DNA of 7,191 nt. Source: an uncultured Clostridia bacterium. GTDB taxonomy: Bacteria > Bacillota > Clostridia > Oscillospirales > Acutalibacteraceae. Shown piece by piece: positions 1-7,191 of the stretch. A program made the translations under genes and the position numbers. The notes under the pieces are model-generated. The model made no database searches and was not told the DNA's origin. It saw only the letters and a list, made by a program, of their open reading frames with translations. How positions within the stretch are numbered: position 1 is the first letter of the stretch; each line of letters opens with the position of its first letter. Where the stretch lies: positions 1 through 7,191 of the forward strand of contig CALWMQ010000128.1 of NCBI GenBank assembly GCA_944382025.1. Reading direction: 5' to 3'.

Positions 1-2193
<2,193 letters not shown>

Positions 2194-2204
2194 AACTTAT
2201 ACAG

Positions 2205-2213
2205 CCCTCCCCT
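2205..2213 (-). promoter_or_regulatory. Ribosome binding site of rpoC
   Basis: The minus strand reads AGGGGAGGG in the 21-base gap between the rpoB stop (TAA, 2217-2215) and rpoC. The site ends 11 bases before the ATG at 2193 and 14 before the ATG at 2190, so the first ATG is the better-spaced start. There is no terminator or promoter in the gap, which fits co-transcription of rpoB and rpoC. Confidence 0.8.
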
Positions 2214-2214
2214 A

Positions 2215-5940
<3,726 letters not shown>

Positions 5941-5945
5941 AGGCT

Positions 5946-5956
5946 CGATCACTCCT
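5946..5956 (-). promoter_or_regulatory. Ribosome binding site of rpoB, which decides the start
   Basis: The minus strand reads CAGGAGTGATC, then GAGCCT, then ATG at 5940. The AGGAGTGATC part matches the extended complement of the 16S rRNA 3' end (AGGAGGTGATC) except for one missing G. The GTG at 5952-5950 lies within this sequence and has no separate Shine-Dalgarno site at a workable distance, so the ATG at 5940 is preferred over the longer GTG form. Confidence 0.7.
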
Positions 5957-6075
5957 GTTCTCTATTTTCATTCCCGCATACGGCGCGCCATGGCCCGTCT
6001 TGGAGCCCGCTGCGAAAAATTGCCGGATCCACCGTGGCTGTCGAGGGTAATAACCAAAAATTTTTCCATAAGCCC

Positions 6076-6104
6076 TTGCGCATTTTGACAGACTGTGCTA
6101 TACT
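6076..6104 (+). promoter_or_regulatory. Candidate plus-strand promoter with extended -10
   Basis: TTGCGC (6076-6081), a 17-base spacer and TATACT (6099-6104), with TG one base upstream of the -10 box (TGCTATACT), make a plausible extended -10 promoter pointing towards the lipoprotein gene. A perfect TTGACA at 6085-6090 lies between the two boxes, but only 8 bases from the -10, so it cannot be the matching -35. If used, the lipoprotein mRNA would have a leader of about 390 nt, starting inside the rpoB leader on the opposite strand. Confidence 0.35.
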
Positions 6105-6148
6105 GTATTGGGTCATAGGCCTGAGCCCCCACGGTTGTGCAGTATACT

Positions 6149-6177
6149 ATAATACATCATGGTTCTTTTGTTGTCAA
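6149..6177 (-). promoter_or_regulatory. Housekeeping-sigma promoter for rpoBC
   Basis: On the minus strand a perfect -35 box TTGACA (6177-6172) is followed by a 17-base spacer and the -10 box TATTAT (6154-6149), five of six to consensus. The start of transcription would be near 6142. It sits in the most AT-rich part of the gap, points at rpoB, and has A-tracts upstream of the -35 box. It is the best promoter match in the window. Confidence 0.8.
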
Positions 6178-6441
6178 TGCTTATTTGAGAATTGGCAGCT
6201 TTTTTTATGTATTTTTTGCCTTTTTACGGGCAATGGTGAGTTTTGACCGGGCAGCCGGCAATTATGCGGTGGAAAAGTTTTTCCAAGAACGCCTGGCGGA
6301 GTTGTTTGTTTCTCTGTGCCTTCCCGCCGTTTTCCTCCGGCTTTTGCGTCCCATTCCCCTGTCAATTAGGCCCGGCCCGCCCCGATCGCCATCAAACCTG
6401 TGCCCATGGGGCATACTAAAACGCAAACCATACCGCTCCCT
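6178..6441. other. Intergenic stretch without a supported gene
   Basis: Apart from the A-tracts, I see only small symmetric elements: GGAAAAGTTTTTCC at 6271-6284 (12 of 14 bases symmetric), CGCCTGGCG at 6290-6298, a 4-base-stem hairpin (GCCG, eight-base loop, CGGC) followed by TTTT near 6326-6344, and TGCCC-ATG-GGGCA at 6401-6413. The last could be an operator, but nothing ties it to a regulator. Open frames here lack ribosome binding sites and their predicted proteins look like translated noncoding DNA. Confidence 0.4.
6200..6225 (-). promoter_or_regulatory. Phased A-tracts upstream of the rpoBC promoter (UP-element or curved DNA)
   Basis: Three A-runs on the minus strand, of 7, 6 and 5 bases (plus-strand T-runs at 6200-6206, 6212-6217 and 6221-6225), have centres about 9 to 11 bases apart. 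That is roughly one helical turn. They lie about 60 to 80 bases upstream of the predicted rpoB transcription start. Such tracts are known to bend DNA and, nearer the -35 box, to contact the alpha subunit C-terminal domain. The distance favours curvature or a distal UP subsite; the function is inferred. Confidence 0.45.
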
Positions 6442-6471
6442 TTGGCCTTGAAGCTCCCTATCCGTTATTTT
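6442..6471 (+). promoter_or_regulatory. Weak candidate promoter close to the lipoprotein gene
   Basis: TTGGCC (6442-6447) and TATTTT (6466-6471) are separated by 18 bases, each matching consensus at four of six positions. A start near 6478 would give a leader of about 25 nt, a more usual arrangement than the distant upstream candidate. The match is modest and could be chance. Confidence 0.25.
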
Positions 6472-6489
6472 CAACGTACTGTGTAACGA

Positions 6490-6494
6490 AAGGA
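6490..6494 (+). promoter_or_regulatory. Ribosome binding site of the lipoprotein gene
   Basis: AAGGA ends nine bases before the ATG at 6504. An in-frame ATG at 6495 directly abuts this site and has no other Shine-Dalgarno sequence, so the ATG at 6504 is taken as the start. The resulting protein has a compact signal peptide, which supports this. Confidence 0.6.
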
Positions 6495-6503
6495 ATGGAA
6501 TCC

Positions 6504-7191
6504 ATGGCAAATCCCCGCCTTATCCGTTTGCTTGCTCTGCTGAGCGCTGCCACCCTGTCCGCCGCCCTGCTGGCTGGCTGCGGCGCCCGGCCGGACAAGG
6601 ATACCTCCGATACCAGCGCTACCGCGCCGTCCATTACCACTGGCCCCACCGAACCCGCTACCCCGACCACTCCTCAAACTACCGCTCCTACCAAAACCTC
6701 CCAGGCTTCCAACGCCGCCAGCGGCCTGCTGATTAACAATCCCTATGGTCTGCCGGTGGACAAAACCCTGACCGCTCAGCTGGAGGAACTGCTGTTACGC
6801 CTCCAATCCAAAGCGTCCATTTATTATAAGGACCTGGAAACCGGACTGACAATTGAATACCTGGCGGACAAGCAATATCAGGCGGCCAGTGTTATCAAAG
6901 CGCCTTACATGCATTACCTTCTGGAATTTGAGGAGATCGATCCAGCCGAAAAGCTGACCCTCGAGAACAAACAGGGCGGCTCCAAGCACATCGACGACTA
7001 TCCCAAAGGGACCCAGTTCACCGTTGAGGAGTTGATCCAGTACACCATCCTTTACTGCGACAACAGCGCCTATTTTCACCTGGCCGAGCGGTACGGCTTT
7101 AAAGGCTGTAACCAATACGCCGCCGGCCTGGGAATCCAGACAATCCAGGAACTGCCGCTCCAGTTCCCAAAGCCCAGATTCGGTTATCTTA
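6504..7191 (+). CDS. Secreted lipoprotein with beta-lactamase-like serine hydrolase domain (partial)
   Basis: The frame gives 229 complete codons and runs off the right edge. Residues 1-26 form a lipoprotein signal peptide, with arginines at 5 and 8, a hydrophobic core, and a lipobox LAGC with Cys26 as the lipidation site, so the mature protein should be anchored to the outer face of the membrane. Residues 34-66 are a Thr/Pro-rich linker (about 13 Thr and 6 Pro). From about 75 a domain related to class A beta-lactamases begins: S129-V-I-K132 is the SxxK nucleophile motif, preceded by a beta-strand-like IYYKDLETG, and C185-D-N187 sits 56 residues later where class A enzymes have SDN. The segment between about 210 and 227 is too short for a normal omega loop, with no ExxLN motif seen. 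A penicillinase is therefore unlikely; a peptidoglycan-related or other serine hydrolase is more likely, substrate unknown. The KTG motif would lie beyond the window. It is divergent from rpoB with no evident functional link. Confidence 0.85.
   Translation, partial: MANPRLIRLLALLSAATLSAALLAGCGARPDKDTSDTSATAPSITTGPTEPATPTTPQTTAPTKTSQASNAASGLLINNPYGLPVDKTLTAQLEELLLRLQSKASIYYKDLETGLTIEYLADKQYQAASVIKAPYMHYLLEFEEIDPAEKLTLENKQGGSKHIDDYPKGTQFTVEELIQYTILYCDNSAYFHLAERYGFKGCNQYAAGLGIQTIQELPLQFPKPRFGYL

Larger units (their letters stand above)
5941..6142 (-). other. rpoB 5' leader (predicted transcribed, about 200 nt)
   Basis: This is the stretch between the predicted rpoB transcription start and the rpoB ATG. 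It contains a 7-base inverted repeat (ACCGTGG at 6135-6129 and CCACGGT at 6037-6031 on the minus strand), a perfect A5T5 tract at 6056-6065, an 8-base palindrome GGCGCGCC at 5982-5989, and a weak small hairpin followed by AATTTTT around 6031-6014. None makes a convincing terminator or a riboswitch that I recognise. A 55-codon frame also runs through it and ends inside the rpoB ribosome binding site; see findings. The extent depends on the promoter call. Confidence 0.5.

Noticed and set aside
6014..6037. Possible attenuator hairpin followed by AATTTTT in the rpoB leader
   Set aside because: Only three or four base pairs can form, with a bulge, so it is too weak to call an intrinsic terminator.
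6085..6090. Perfect TTGACA on the plus strand as a -35 box
   Set aside because: The nearest good -10 box (TATACT at 6099) is only 8 bases downstream, and no -10-like hexamer lies 16 to 18 bases away.
6360..6365. Second perfect TTGACA on the minus strand as a -35 box
   Set aside because: At 17 bases downstream the sequence is AGCCGG, with no -10-like hexamer nearby.
6137..6451. 104-codon open frame on the plus strand in the intergenic gap
   Set aside because: It starts inside the rpoBC promoter region, has no ribosome binding site, and its second half is Arg/Pro/Ser-rich without protein-like features. An internal ATG at 6233 is also without a Shine-Dalgarno sequence. A short helical-looking stretch (NYAVEKFFQERLAELF) is not enough to call a gene remnant.
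6262..6670. Minus-strand open frames of 70 to 82 codons over the lipoprotein start and its upstream region
   Set aside because: They overlap the signal peptide and Thr/Pro linker of the well-supported plus-strand lipoprotein, have no ribosome binding sites and show low-complexity composition.
6795..7115. 106-codon minus-strand open frame opposite the serine hydrolase domain
   Set aside because: Opposite a domain with a recognisable SxxK motif and good coding character; an antisense shadow.

Overview
The window carries most of the core RNA polymerase operon of a low-to-mid GC Gram-positive bacterium. rpoB (beta) and the first 731 codons of rpoC (beta') lie on the minus strand. A divergent plus-strand gene for a secreted lipoprotein with a beta-lactamase-like serine hydrolase fold is cut off by the right edge. 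The RpoB and RpoC sequences resemble Firmicutes most closely, including a Bacillus/Clostridium-type RpoB with a charged C-terminal tail. The GC-rich codon use, the strong Shine-Dalgarno sites and the Thr/Pro-linker lipoprotein suggest Clostridia, perhaps the Oscillospirales/Ruminococcaceae group. That placement is a judgement from memory of the families, not a database result.

Layout: 1-2193 is the 5' part of rpoC, ending just before the bridge helix. A 21-base gap holding the rpoC ribosome binding site follows, then rpoB at 2215-5940 (1241 aa from the preferred ATG). From 5941 to 6503 there is about 560 bases without a convincing gene. It holds the rpoBC promoter (perfect TTGACA, 17-base spacer, TATTAT) with phased A-tracts upstream, an rpoB leader of about 200 nt, and candidate promoters pointing the other way. 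From 6504 to the end runs the lipoprotein gene.

RpoB and RpoC together form the active centre of RNA polymerase and are evidently co-transcribed. The ribosomal protein genes rplJ-rplL, which precede rpoB in many bacteria, are absent immediately upstream. rpoBC here therefore appears to be driven by its own strong promoter and long leader. The divergent lipoprotein has no obvious functional tie to RNA polymerase. Its interest is that it keeps the SxxK nucleophile motif but has Cys in place of the first Ser of the SDN motif, and seems to lack a normal omega loop.

I see no mobile element, CRISPR array, tRNA or rRNA. This is mainly a conserved housekeeping region. The items worth a second look are in the intergenic region, the RpoB acidic tail and the serine hydrolase active site; I found no clear case for a wholly new system.
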